DNA of 38,967 nucleotides from Deltaproteobacteria bacterium (GTDB lineage Bacteria > Myxococcota_A > Polyangia > Polyangiales > Polyangiaceae): contig VGRJ01000037.1 of assembly GCA_016875405.1 (NCBI GenBank), positions 1 through 38,967 of the forward strand. The letters are read 5' to 3'. This document shows, piece after piece, positions 1 through 8,240 of this stretch. The notes under the pieces were generated by a model. The model saw only the letters and a list, made by a program, of their open reading frames with translations. It made no database searches and was not told the DNA's origin. The first letter of the stretch is position 1, and each line of letters starts with the position of its first letter. The translations under genes and the position numbers were made by a program.

Positions 1-49
1 CGCGGTGACTTTGTCGACCGAGCGCAGCGGATGGCGCTACCATCATGGA

Positions 50-907
50 ATGAACTCTCCGCGTCCCTTCCTTGGTGTCGCTGCGCTCCTCGTCGCGGCG
101 GTGATCTCCAACGGCTGTTCGTCGGATTCGAACGACACGACGGGAGGCGCTGGAGGTGCGGGCAGCGGAGGCTCGGCGTCCACCAGCATGTCCTCGATGT
201 CGACGTCGACCACGATGCCGAGCACGTCGTCGACCACGATGCCGAGCACCAGCTCGGGCGGCCTCTCCTGCATGGAGAACTACACGTCGATCCCCACCGG
301 CGAGTGCGATCTCCTCCAGCAGAACTGCCCGTCGGGCTCGTTCTGCGTCGTCGACAAGGTCAACGGCATGGTCACGACGAAGTGCGTCCCGGACCAGGGC
401 GGCCTCAAGGACAAGGGCGTCGAGTGCACGACGAACAGCGAGTGCAAGGGCGGCCTCAACTGTGTCGACAAGCACTGCTCGCCGTTCTGCTGCCCCGGGA
501 CGAACGAGCCCTGCGGCGGCGGCACGTGCGACGTCAACCTCTCCTTCGACATCGACAAGACCCTCTTCGCGATGACGTGCAGCTACTCGGTGAGCTGCGA
601 CCTGTTCGCGGGCAACTGCGCGCAGGGATCCGACTGCCACATCTCCGATGCGTCGGCGTGCCTCGCCGTCTGCGACGCGCCGTCGGATCAGGCCGTGGCC
701 GAGGGGGGCAAGTGCATGTACCGCAACGACTGCGGTGACTCGCAGATCTGCAACAAGAATCAGCCCGACGACGGCGTGTGTCGCTTCTTCTGCAAGACGA
801 AGAGCATGGGCTTGACGCCGGGCAAGGGGGGCTGCCCGAGCGGCCAGAGCTGCAAGGCGATAAGCGGCACCGGGTGCGCCGATCTCGGCCTCTGCTTGCC
901 GATGTGA
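50..907 (+). CDS. Cysteine-rich lipoprotein of unknown function
   Basis: Predicted secreted lipoprotein of 285 residues. The ATG at 50 puts a short n-region (MNSPRP), a hydrophobic core and the lipobox-like VISNGC right at the N-terminus; an ATG-like codon further upstream would add an implausible tail. A Ser/Thr/Met/Gly linker with a repeated MPSTSS motif (about residues 35-75) follows. The rest is a cysteine-rich domain with many C-x(3-8)-C spacings and short Gly/Asp turns, as in disulfide-stabilised surface proteins that are common in myxobacteria. No enzyme motif is visible. It stands alone and converges on the VWA gene at 926. The role is unknown; a surface or adhesion function is only an inference from architecture. 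Confidence 0.8.
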   Translation: MNSPRPFLGVAALLVAAVISNGCSSDSNDTTGGAGGAGSGGSASTSMSSMSTSTTMPSTSSTTMPSTSSGGLSCMENYTSIPTGECDLLQQNCPSGSFCVVDKVNGMVTTKCVPDQGGLKDKGVECTTNSECKGGLNCVDKHCSPFCCPGTNEPCGGGTCDVNLSFDIDKTLFAMTCSYSVSCDLFAGNCAQGSDCHISDASACLAVCDAPSDQAVAEGGKCMYRNDCGDSQICNKNQPDDGVCRFFCKTKSMGLTPGKGGCPSGQSCKAISGTGCADLGLCLPM

Positions 908-908
908 T

Positions 909-918
909 CGACCGGTCG
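909..918. other. Perfect 10-bp palindrome between convergent genes
   Basis: CGACCGGTCG lies two bases after the stop of the lipoprotein and eight before the stop of the opposing gene. It could form a short stem in either transcript, but there is no T-tract, so a terminator role is weakly supported. Confidence 0.3.
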
Positions 919-925
919 GCGAGGC

Positions 926-2281
926 TCAGCGCCTCGCCATCACCAGGAGACGCCCGAACGGCGGCGGCGTCGCGGGCGGCGTCGGCGTCACCCACAAAAC
1001 GTCGAGCAGGCGGCTGCTCGGCGGCTCGGGAAAACGCCCCTCGAGATCGGTGAGGTACACCACGGTGAAGCGCTGACCCTGCCGACGCGCGTCCTCGGCG
1101 AGCCGCTCGAGCGCGGGTCCGAAGTCCGTGCCTCCGCGGCCCGAGATCGCGACCTGACGGAACAAGAGCTCGGCGGTGTCGAGCTCTTCGTCGCGCGCAA
1201 TGGCCGCGTCCGCCTGCACGAGGCGGAGCTCGTCGATCCCCTCGGCCGCGGCCGTCGCGACCACCGCGCCGAAGAAGCGCGCGAGCGTGTCCGACGGTAG
1301 CGAAGCCGAGGTGTCGACGACCGCGACGAGGCGCCCCGCGCTCTCGATGCGTCGACCGGGCATCGTCACGAGGTCTGGCCAGTCGCCCTCGGCGTCGACC
1401 AGCGCGCTCATCCGACGCGAGGGTCGGAGGTAGCTTCGGTCGGTGCGGTGGAGCTGGTGGATCGACTGCTGGAGCACGGCGGACCAATCCGCGGGCGGCT
1501 CGATCGTCGCGCGCAACAGCTCGTCGAGCCAGGCCGGGACCTCGCCGAAGGTCGGACCACCCTGCGCGACCTCCTCCTCGTAGGCGGCCGCGAGCCGGAG
1601 CTTCCACGCGAGCTCGTGCGCCGCCGTGTCGAGGGGCGTCGTCGGCGCCGGCGCCGGCATCGGGGACGGCCCCTCGTCGCCGCCGTCCGCGGGCGCGCCC
1701 GGGTCGCCCTCCTCGCCGCCGTCGCGGCGGGTGAAGGTTCCGCGCGGCGCGGCGTCCTCGTGCGGAGGGTCGCACAGGTCGCACCAAAGCGGATCCGGCG
1801 CGACCCCGTCCTGGAGGTGCGCGTAATAGCCCTCGGCGCTGGTGCCGCTCGCGAGCCGCGGCGCGTCGTCGCGGAAGACCGTCGTGGGCGCGCGGCCGAC
1901 GCCGAGCTCGGCCGCCTCCAGCAACGGCGCGATCGCCAGATCGCAGGCCACATTCCAGCGCCGGGCCTCCCGCTCCTTGCGGCGCGCGAATGCGCCGAGC
2001 GCGGCGTGGAGCGACAGGTGCGCGAGCCGCGCCGTCAGCGCCGGGAAACGCGCCCCGAGCACCGCGAGCGGGTTGTAGAGCAGGCGGTCGTCGGGTAGCA
2101 GGCGATAGCCCGCGATGCCGAGCGTCGCCTCGAGGCGGAAGCCCCGCGCGAGCACGCCGAAGAACGGCTTGTGCCGCAGGAGCCAGACCCGCGCGGCCGC
2201 GAGCTTGTCGCGGGACTCTCGCGCTGCTGCGGCAGGGTCGGCGTAGAGCTGCCGAACGTCGCTCTCGGAGAGGTGCTCCAC
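926..2281 (-). CDS. DUF2201/VWA-like protein, partner of MoxR ATPase
   Basis: 451-residue protein. The N-terminal half resembles the DUF2201 N-terminal (putative metallopeptidase) domain, with the landmark WNVACDLAI at 109-117. The C-terminal part is a VWA-like domain with the MIDAS-type DTSAS at 323-327, GRGGTD at 381-386 and YLTD at 409-412. An acidic, Gly/Pro-rich linker (about 160-220) separates them. Such proteins are usually encoded beside a MoxR AAA ATPase, as here, and are thought to act with it in chaperone-like or metal-insertion work; the substrate is unknown. The expected HExxH reads HLSLH (88-92), and the later LGH reads LGA, so the peptidase site looks dead. The GTG at 2281 was chosen because GAGG lies just upstream and MoxR ends 7 bases before it, which implies one operon. 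Confidence 0.88.
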   Translation of the reverse strand: MEHLSESDVRQLYADPAAAARESRDKLAAARVWLLRHKPFFGVLARGFRLEATLGIAGYRLLPDDRLLYNPLAVLGARFPALTARLAHLSLHAALGAFARRKEREARRWNVACDLAIAPLLEAAELGVGRAPTTVFRDDAPRLASGTSAEGYYAHLQDGVAPDPLWCDLCDPPHEDAAPRGTFTRRDGGEEGDPGAPADGGDEGPSPMPAPAPTTPLDTAAHELAWKLRLAAAYEEEVAQGGPTFGEVPAWLDELLRATIEPPADWSAVLQQSIHQLHRTDRSYLRPSRRMSALVDAEGDWPDLVTMPGRRIESAGRLVAVVDTSASLPSDTLARFFGAVVATAAAEGIDELRLVQADAAIARDEELDTAELLFRQVAISGRGGTDFGPALERLAEDARRQGQRFTVVYLTDLEGRFPEPPSSRLLDVLWVTPTPPATPPPFGRLLVMARR

Positions 2282-2288
2282 GGCGACC

Positions 2289-3347
2289 TCAACCGTCGCG
2301 CCCGAAGCGGCCGAGCCGCAGCACGTCGACGAGCACGGGCGAACCAGCGCTGCGGAGGTGATCGACGAAGGCCTCGCGGGCGGCGGTCTTGCGGCCCTTG
2401 CGGAGCGCGCCCTCCACCGTCCAGACCGCGATTTCCATCGAGCGTGCGGCGAGCGCTGAGAGTGCCTTCGCCGCGACGACGCCCTCTTCGGAGGTCGCGC
2501 GCGCGAGCGCCGAGAGGCAACACGCACCCAGAAAATGCAAGAGATCCGGGTCTTCTGGCGCAACCGCGCTCCCGTCTGCGAGCGCCGCGAGGCTTGGCGC
2601 GCCGAGGGCTCGCCGGGCGTACGCCGTGAACTCGGCGCCCGCCCGGTCGCCCACGCTGCCGGCCGCGAGCGCGGGCCAGAGCTCCTCGCCGGTGGCAGCG
2701 AGCGCGTCCGACAGTAGGTGCCATGCGCGCGGCGTGGGGTAGGCAGGCGTGGTGTCGGCTGGCGGGAGCTCGTGCAGCCGATCGGGCCGCGCCCGCACAA
2801 AGCCGAGCACCAGCGGGTGCAGGCCGTTCTCGGCGCCCCACGCGAGCCAAGCGTCGGCGTTAGGCTCGAGCGCGACGTGGAGCATGCGGTTCGAGAGCGC
2901 GGTCGCCATCGGCCTCACGAGCGCGCGATCTTCGATGCGGTTGCCGGCGCCGATGACGCGCGAGCCCAGCGGGAGCTCGTAGTCCCCCAGGCGCCGATCG
3001 AGGATCAGCGAATAAAAGGCCTTCTGCACGTCGGGGACCGCACTGTTCAGCTCGTCGATGAACAGCAAGAACGGCTCGCTCCGCAGGATCGCCCGAGGCG
3101 GACAGAACTCGGTCACGTGGCGCTCCGCCTCGCCGATCGAGGTGCGCACGATGCGCGGAACGCCGATCAAATCCTCGGGGGCGAGCTGCGTCCCGAGCAA
3201 CGTGACGCAGGGCAGCTCCAGCCTCTCGGCCGCGAGCCGCACGAGCGCGCTCTTGCCGATCCCTGGCGGGCCCCAGAGAAACGGAGTGCGCGTCGCGGGC
3301 AGTGCGGCGAGGAGCTCGACGATCTCGGGCGGGCTCAGCGCGAGCAT
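2289..3347 (-). CDS. MoxR-family AAA+ ATPase
   Basis: 352-residue cytoplasmic AAA+ ATPase. The Walker A motif GPPGIGKS is at 26-33 and the Walker B FIDE at 96-99. After Walker B come NSAVPDVQKAFYSLILDRR and sensor-1-like GAGNRIED, the typical MoxR layout; helical C-terminal segments follow. MoxR ATPases remodel or activate partner VWA proteins, and the gene directly downstream encodes one, so the two probably work as a complex. The ATG at 3347 is the only good start: the frame upstream of it reads through the divergent promoter with no family similarity. No Shine-Dalgarno sequence is visible before this ATG, and an AT-rich TATATA lies only 7 bases upstream, which suggests a leaderless transcript. 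Confidence 0.92.
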   Translation of the reverse strand: MLALSPPEIVELLAALPATRTPFLWGPPGIGKSALVRLAAERLELPCVTLLGTQLAPEDLIGVPRIVRTSIGEAERHVTEFCPPRAILRSEPFLLFIDELNSAVPDVQKAFYSLILDRRLGDYELPLGSRVIGAGNRIEDRALVRPMATALSNRMLHVALEPNADAWLAWGAENGLHPLVLGFVRARPDRLHELPPADTTPAYPTPRAWHLLSDALAATGEELWPALAAGSVGDRAGAEFTAYARRALGAPSLAALADGSAVAPEDPDLLHFLGACCLSALARATSEEGVVAAKALSALAARSMEIAVWTVEGALRKGRKTAAREAFVDHLRSAGSPVLVDVLRLGRFGRDG

Positions 3348-3393
3348 GCAAGGTATATAGCAAGGGCTCGCCGTCCTGGTAGCCGCCGTCCGC
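3348..3393. promoter_or_regulatory. Divergent promoter region with TATATA element
   Basis: This 46-bp gap separates the MoxR gene (-) from the repeat protein gene (+). TATATA at 3354-3359 is a rare AT island in this DNA and reads the same on both strands, so it could be the -10 element in either direction. For MoxR it would place the transcription start at about the A of the ATG. I see no convincing -35 hexamer. Confidence 0.4.
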
Positions 3394-5481
3394 ATGCTCG
3401 ACCCCGAACTTCTCGAACGCCTCGCCGAGCACCCGGAGAAGAACGCCCCCGAGGTCAACGTCGCCCTGGCCGACGAGGGCCCGACCACGGTGCTCGTGGC
3501 TCTCGCGCGCTCGGGGGGGATCGGTTCGTCCGTGATTCGAGCGATCGCCCGTCGCGTCGAGGCCCAACCGGACCAGCTCGTCCGCGAGTACCGTGAGGCG
3601 TTCGGTCTTCACGAGGACGAGCCGTGCGAGGTGCTCGCGGAGCTCGAACGTGCGCTCGTCGCGCACCCGAGCGCACCGCCCGACGTTCGGGACGCGCTGC
3701 TCGCGCGGCACGCCGACGACCCGTTCTTCGTGCTCGCCGCGGCCTCCCATCTCGGCGCGACGCTCGCCGCCATCGAGCGCGCTGCGACCTGGCCCGCGCG
3801 CGCGCCGGTGCTCGAGCGCCTCTGGCTCGCGCTCGTCCCACACGGTGCGTTGCCCCCGCTCGTCGCGGAGGAGTGGGCCGACGATCCCGAGCCCGACCGC
3901 CGCGAGGCCGTCGCGCGCTGGACCGACTCGCCGTCGCTCCTCGAGCGGCTCGCGGGCGACGCGGCGCGGCAGGTGCGCCGCGCCGTGGCCACGAACCCGC
4001 TCGCGCAGGAGCTCCGGGCGAGGCTCGCGAAGGACGATCCGGCGCCCGAGGTGCGCGCTCGCGCCGCGAACGCGCTCGGCGACCATTCGGGACCGGTGAG
4101 CATCGACTCGGGTCGCTTCGCGGCGTCGCTCCGTGCGATGCACGAGGGCGGAGCGCTCACCGCCGACGTCGCCGGCGCCCTCGGAGCGGCCGGCGCGGCG
4201 CTCGATGAAGAGGGCGCGATGTGGGCGGCGCGCTTGCTGACGCGTGAGCGCGTCGTGAGTCTCGTCACGACGTGCGGCGACCGCGAGGGGCGAGCCTCGG
4301 TCGGCCTCGCGGTCGGGCTCGGGCTGCGCGATCCCGTCGACGAACGGCTCGGCGGCGAGGAGGATTTCCGCGATCTGGTGGCGGAGGTCGCCAAGGCGTT
4401 CTCGGGGGCGAGCGAGCGCTACGACGCCCTCACCGGCAAGGCGCGGCTCGCCGCGTGGATCGGCGACTCGCTCGCGGAGTCCATGGCGATTCGTGGCGAG
4501 CGCCTCCTCGGCGACCTCGAGCCTACGCCGATCGTCGCCGACCCGGTCGTGCTCGGCCGCGCGACCGGGACCGCGGGGCACCTCGAGGCGCTCGTCGCGT
4601 CGGCCGCCACCCGCACGACCGTCGCTCCGGTGCTGCTCGAGCTCGCCTGGGCGTCGGACCGGATCGACGACGCGACGGTGCTCGCGCTCGCGCGCCGCCT
4701 CGCTCGCTCGCGGCCGCGTGGCCGTGAGCTGCCCGACGACGAGCTGGATCTCGACCCGAATCGCCGCGGGGCCACGATCGTCGAGGAGGTGGTGCTCGCG
4801 GCGTGCCGCTCGGTCACGCTCTCGCCGCGCGCGGCGCTGACGGCGGTCGCGCTCGACTCTCGCCGCGTACGCTACGTGCTCACCGCCATGCCGGCGTGGC
4901 GAGGCCGCTTGTCGGGCACGATGCTCGGTCGCGTCCTCAAGCAAAACGTCGGCGCGCTCACGGCAGGCCCCGCGGAGGCGCGCTACCGTGGCGAGCAGAT
5001 GCGCGGCTGGACCGAGCGGCTCTTGAACGACATCGAGCTCGCGGTCGCGCTCGCGATAGGTCACATCACCGTCGAGGTGCTCGTCGAGCGGCTCGAGATC
5101 GGGCGCCATCGGCTCGAGGACGGTGTCGGGCTCGCCGCTGCGGCCGATGCACGCGCGGCCGTTGCGGGCGTCGAGACGATTCGGCCCCTGCTCACGTGGG
5201 CGAACCGCCGCCGCAACGCCGAGCAGGGCGCCCTCGCGGTGTGGCTGCTGCTCGAGCACCACGATCGAACGCGCCCCTCGAGCATGATCGCCTCGGCGGT
5301 CGACTCGCTCTCGGCGGAGAAGGTGTCGACTTCCGTCATCGAAGCGCTCGCGGGCCTCGAGCGCCGCAGGCCGGGGCGCCTTCCCACGGTGCTCGCTCAG
5401 ACGCCTCGCGGGAAGGCCACCGTCGCGAGCGCGCTCGCGCGGGCCTACCGTGCCGTCGGAGGCCTTCGTGACGAGCGATGA
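3394..5481 (+). CDS. Large alpha-helical repeat protein (HEAT/LRV-like), unknown function
   Basis: 695-residue soluble protein with no signal peptide or membrane segment. The N-terminal half (about 1-240) contains recurring segments such as LERLAGDAARQVRRAVATNP and LAKDDPAPEVRARAANALGDH, which look like leucine-rich-variant or HEAT-type helical repeats (short helix, Asp/Pro turn, RxxxAxN helix). The C-terminal half is also predicted helical but is not recognised. Such repeats usually mediate protein-protein contact. It starts with ATG 46 bp from the divergent MoxR gene, so shared regulation is possible. A smaller protein with the same flavour lies at 13986-14744. No catalytic motif seen. Confidence 0.85.
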   Translation: MLDPELLERLAEHPEKNAPEVNVALADEGPTTVLVALARSGGIGSSVIRAIARRVEAQPDQLVREYREAFGLHEDEPCEVLAELERALVAHPSAPPDVRDALLARHADDPFFVLAAASHLGATLAAIERAATWPARAPVLERLWLALVPHGALPPLVAEEWADDPEPDRREAVARWTDSPSLLERLAGDAARQVRRAVATNPLAQELRARLAKDDPAPEVRARAANALGDHSGPVSIDSGRFAASLRAMHEGGALTADVAGALGAAGAALDEEGAMWAARLLTRERVVSLVTTCGDREGRASVGLAVGLGLRDPVDERLGGEEDFRDLVAEVAKAFSGASERYDALTGKARLAAWIGDSLAESMAIRGERLLGDLEPTPIVADPVVLGRATGTAGHLEALVASAATRTTVAPVLLELAWASDRIDDATVLALARRLARSRPRGRELPDDELDLDPNRRGATIVEEVVLAACRSVTLSPRAALTAVALDSRRVRYVLTAMPAWRGRLSGTMLGRVLKQNVGALTAGPAEARYRGEQMRGWTERLLNDIELAVALAIGHITVEVLVERLEIGRHRLEDGVGLAAAADARAAVAGVETIRPLLTWANRRRNAEQGALAVWLLLEHHDRTRPSSMIASAVDSLSAEKVSTSVIEALAGLERRRPGRLPTVLAQTPRGKATVASALARAYRAVGGLRDER

Positions 5482-5497
5482 CCCAACCCCGCGCTCC

Positions 5498-6196
5498 TTA
5501 CGGATACCCGTCGTAGCAGACGCCGTACTCGACGCCGCCCGCGAAGAGCGGTGGCGACAGCGCGTTGCACAGGTCGAGGCTGCCGCAGTCGAAATCGCTC
5601 GTGCACCATTGCAGGCAGTACGTCGTGTTGAATGGCGTGTTGACGCACTCGAAGGGCGCGCCGCAGTCCGCGCTCGTGGCGCAGGACGAATACTGGAGCC
5701 CCGCCCCGATCGGCCCCTTGCACATCGGGTTGTTGTCGGGAGTCGGTGGACAATGCTTGCCGTTGCCGCAGACTTGAATGGGGAACATCGGATCGCACGC
5801 CCCGCCACCCGATCCGGTGGAGGCGGCGACGCTGGTCGAGGCGGCGACGCTGGTCGAGGCGGCGACGCTGGTCGAGGCAGCGACGCTGGTCGAGGCGGCG
5901 ACGCTGGTCGAGGCGGCGTCACCGCTGCCCGTCGTGCTCGGCGTGCCCGCGCCGCAGAGCCCGCCGACGCAGGCCTCCCCGGCCTCACAGGCGAGGCCAC
6001 ACGCCCCGCAATGCGCGGGATTCGAGCCCAGTTCGACGCACAGCCCGGCGCAAGCGGCGTAGCCGTCGAAGCAGCTGGCGGCGCTGCCCGTCGACAGGAG
6101 GGGGCTGCTGCCACCCGCGCCTCCCTCGACCAGGCTGCCGTCGCCGGCGCGGGCGCACCCGCAGAGGAGCGCCACGAAGAGCACGAAGCGACGCAT
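5498..6196 (-). CDS. Cysteine-rich lipoprotein with repetitive Ala/Ser/Thr linker
   Basis: 232-residue predicted lipoprotein: MRRFVLFVALLCGCARAG gives a short basic n-region, hydrophobic core and a lipobox at CGC. Residues about 42-82 form a compact Cys module (C-x-GYAAC...HCGACGLAC...C-x-GGLCG) of the Stig1-like type frequent in myxobacterial surface proteins. A linker made of five AASTSV hexapeptides follows, then a second Cys-rich domain (about 130-232) ending in CYDGYP. The linker is encoded by an exact 18-bp tandem repeat, so its length could change by slippage without breaking the frame. It converges with the gene ending at 5481. Function unknown; a surface location is inferred from the lipobox. 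Confidence 0.85.
   Translation of the reverse strand: MRRFVLFVALLCGCARAGDGSLVEGGAGGSSPLLSTGSAASCFDGYAACAGLCVELGSNPAHCGACGLACEAGEACVGGLCGAGTPSTTGSGDAASTSVAASTSVAASTSVAASTSVAASTSVAASTGSGGGACDPMFPIQVCGNGKHCPPTPDNNPMCKGPIGAGLQYSSCATSADCGAPFECVNTPFNTTYCLQWCTSDFDCGSLDLCNALSPPLFAGGVEYGVCYDGYP
5820..5920. repeat. 18-bp in-frame tandem repeat (5 units plus partial)
   Basis: The unit GAGGCGGCGACGCTGGTC starts at 5820, 5838, 5856, 5874 (one base changed, GAGGCAGCG) and 5892, followed by a partial copy to 5920. It encodes the AASTSV linker on the minus strand. Near-identity of units suggests recent slippage expansion or gene-conversion-like homogenisation. Confidence 0.95.
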
Positions 6197-6309
6197 CCCC
6201 TCACGCTACCGGAACAGGACTGCCCCGCAAGCGCCCGCGATCGTCGGCCGCTTGCCTCGCCGCCCGGGCCGCGTCAGAACCTCGCGAGGCCTCGAGGTGG
6301 CCGCGCACC

Positions 6310-6798
6310 GTGCTGAACCGCCGAACGATCACGATGGTCCTGACGAGCCTCTTCGCGGCCGGCTCGGTGCTATGGATGCAGCAGAAGTTCGAGGCGGGCG
6401 ACGAGCGCAACGCCCTCGCCGTCGTGCAGGCCTACCGCGCTCGGCACGCGAGCATTCCCGAGGTGCTCGAGTCCCGTCACCCCGGTCGCCCGGTCGCGTG
6501 GAGCACGGCGACCGAGTCCGCGTGCTTTCAGCACGTTCGCGTCCACGCGGTGATCGAGGAGCCCGGCCTGGAGCCCTCTCTCTACGCGTTCACCGTCGAC
6601 ATCAACGGCCCCTCCATCCACCCGGCCAACGAAGGCGGGCGCGCGGTGCTCGCGGCCCTCGACACGCCGCTGCCGCCCCGCGCCCCGAGCGCGGCTTCGG
6701 TGGCGCCGACCGCGGCCGTGTCCGCGAGCGCCTCCGCCGCGCCGGTGCCTTCCGCCCCCGCGTCGGGCGCGTCGCCGCAGGGCCTCCGTGGACCTTGA
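6310..6798 (+). CDS. Small membrane-anchored protein, unknown function
   Basis: 162-residue protein. The GTG at 6310, with GAGGTGG about ten bases upstream, gives MLNRRTITMVLTSLFAAGSVLW: a basic start and one hydrophobic helix, so an N-terminal membrane anchor or uncleaved signal. An ATG at 6334 is the alternative start but would cut off the positive n-region. A small soluble domain (about 25-115) follows, with one Cys (ESACFQHVRVHAV) and no recognised motif, then an Ala/Ser/Pro-rich tail. The stop overlaps the start of the next gene by 11 bases, so the two are translationally coupled. It might assist the downstream membrane protein; this is inference only. Confidence 0.7.
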   Translation: MLNRRTITMVLTSLFAAGSVLWMQQKFEAGDERNALAVVQAYRARHASIPEVLESRHPGRPVAWSTATESACFQHVRVHAVIEEPGLEPSLYAFTVDINGPSIHPANEGGRAVLAALDTPLPPRAPSAASVAPTAAVSASASAAPVPSAPASGASPQGLRGP

Positions 6799-8218
6799 GC
6801 CGGGGCTCTCCGGCCCGCGCCGCGATTGGCTCCTCGTCCTCGGTGCTCGCGCCGCCGCCTCGGCCGCGGTGCTCGCGTCGGGCTTTCGCGCGGTGAGCGA
6901 CGATGACTACGCGCGCGTCGTGCTCGCGCAGGAGTTCGCCGCCTCGCCGCGCCTCGACCCGACCGGGACGAGCTGGCTGCCCTTTCCGTTCTGGGTCGCG
7001 GGCGGCAGCATGCATCTCTTCGGCACGACGAGCCTCCTCGCAGCTCGCGTCGTCGCGTTGCTCCTCGGTTTCGCGTCGTCGCTCCTGTTGCTCGCCGCGG
7101 CGCGGCTGCTCGTGCGAAACCGCAACGCGGCCCTCTTGGGCGCGCTGTTCGCGAGCCTTTTTCCTTGGAGTGTGCGGCTGGGTGTCGCCACGGTCCCCGA
7201 GCTTTCGACGGCGGCGCTGTCGGTCTTCGGCCTCGCGACGCTCGCGTCGCCGCGCGGATGCCTGCGGGTGGCGGGAGCCGCCGCACTCTTCGCCGCGACG
7301 CTCTCGCGCTACGAGCCGTGGTTCGTCGCGGCCGGCTTCGTCGTCGCCGGCGCGGTCCCCGCGCTCTCTGCGCCCGTGCGCCCATCGCTGCGGCGCCTCG
7401 CGGCGGTGCTCGCCCTCCTCGGGCCTCTCGCCTGGCTCGGCCACAACGCCGTCGCGCACGGCGCGCCGCTCCATTTCGTTGCGCGCGTCTCGGCATACCA
7501 CCGCGCCGTCGGAGGCGACGCGGCGCTCGCCGCGATCGGGTATCCGCTCGGGCTCTTGCGAGAAGAGCCAGAGCTGTGGCTCCTCGCCGTCGTCGTGACC
7601 CTCTCCCGGGGGCGCGCGGCGCCTCCTCCTTCGCTCCGTGGGCCGGTCGCGGCGCTCGCGGCGATGGTGGCCGCGCTGTCGCTCGCTGCGGCTCGGGGTG
7701 GCGCTCCGACTCACCACAATGCCCGCGCGTTGCTGGCGGTCTGGCTCGTCGTCGCGCTCGGCCTCGGCGCGGCCGCGTGGCACGCGCTCGCGGCCGGCGG
7801 GCGCCGTCGCATGGCTCTCGTCGCCGCAGGAGCGGTAGTCCTCCCGCTCGGCGGCCTCGTGCTTCGCCCTTGGTACGCGCGGCTCGACTCGATGGCGGCA
7901 CGTGCCGACGAGGAGCGCATCGGGGCGCTCGTTGCCGAGCGGGGCGCCGACGCGGTGCTCCTCGAGGTGCGGGATTTCGGCTTCTTCGCGGTGCAGGCGG
8001 GCAGCGGTGCGCCCGCGCGCTTCGTCCTCGACCGAACGCTCGACCCGCGCGAGCCCGACCGTGGCTCGAGCTTCCGCGACGAAGCGGCCTTGCGTCAGCG
8101 CGTCGAGGAGTCGGGCGCCCGCCACGTCGTCGCGCGACCCTGCGACGCGACCCGCTGGCTCGGTGCGCCGCTCGCGATGGCCGGCGCGCTCGGTCTCTGG
8201 CGCGTTCCGTCGCGCTGA
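6788..8218 (+). CDS. GT-C-like polytopic membrane glycosyltransferase candidate
   Basis: 476-residue inner-membrane protein with roughly nine to eleven hydrophobic segments. After the first helix comes the acidic loop VSDDDYARVVLAQEF (DDD at 38-40), then WLPFPFWVAGGSMHLFG, a pattern like the first periplasmic loop of ArnT/PMT-type (GT-C fold) glycosyltransferases that use polyprenyl-phosphate sugars. The C-terminal 130 residues form a soluble domain. It starts at GTG 6788, inside the end of the upstream gene. The donor and acceptor are unknown, and no polysaccharide cluster surrounds it. The GT-C assignment rests on topology and the acidic loop, so an unrelated multipass protein remains possible. 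Confidence 0.65.
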   Translation: MDLEPGLSGPRRDWLLVLGARAAASAAVLASGFRAVSDDDYARVVLAQEFAASPRLDPTGTSWLPFPFWVAGGSMHLFGTTSLLAARVVALLLGFASSLLLLAAARLLVRNRNAALLGALFASLFPWSVRLGVATVPELSTAALSVFGLATLASPRGCLRVAGAAALFAATLSRYEPWFVAAGFVVAGAVPALSAPVRPSLRRLAAVLALLGPLAWLGHNAVAHGAPLHFVARVSAYHRAVGGDAALAAIGYPLGLLREEPELWLLAVVVTLSRGRAAPPPSLRGPVAALAAMVAALSLAAARGGAPTHHNARALLAVWLVVALGLGAAAWHALAAGGRRRMALVAAGAVVLPLGGLVLRPWYARLDSMAARADEERIGALVAERGADAVLLEVRDFGFFAVQAGSGAPARFVLDRTLDPREPDRGSSFRDEAALRQRVEESGARHVVARPCDATRWLGAPLAMAGALGLWRVPSR

Positions 8219-8240
8219 CGGCGTCGGCGGACGGTCACGC

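Noticed and set aside
5820-5920. 18-bp repeat as a plasmid iteron or replication origin
   Set aside because: It lies in frame inside a lipoprotein gene with no replication gene near it.
2860-6204. Very long open frame on the minus strand overlapping the MoxR, repeat-protein and lipoprotein genes
   Set aside because: Arg/Ala-rich translation without family similarity; it is an antisense shadow of real genes, common at this GC content.
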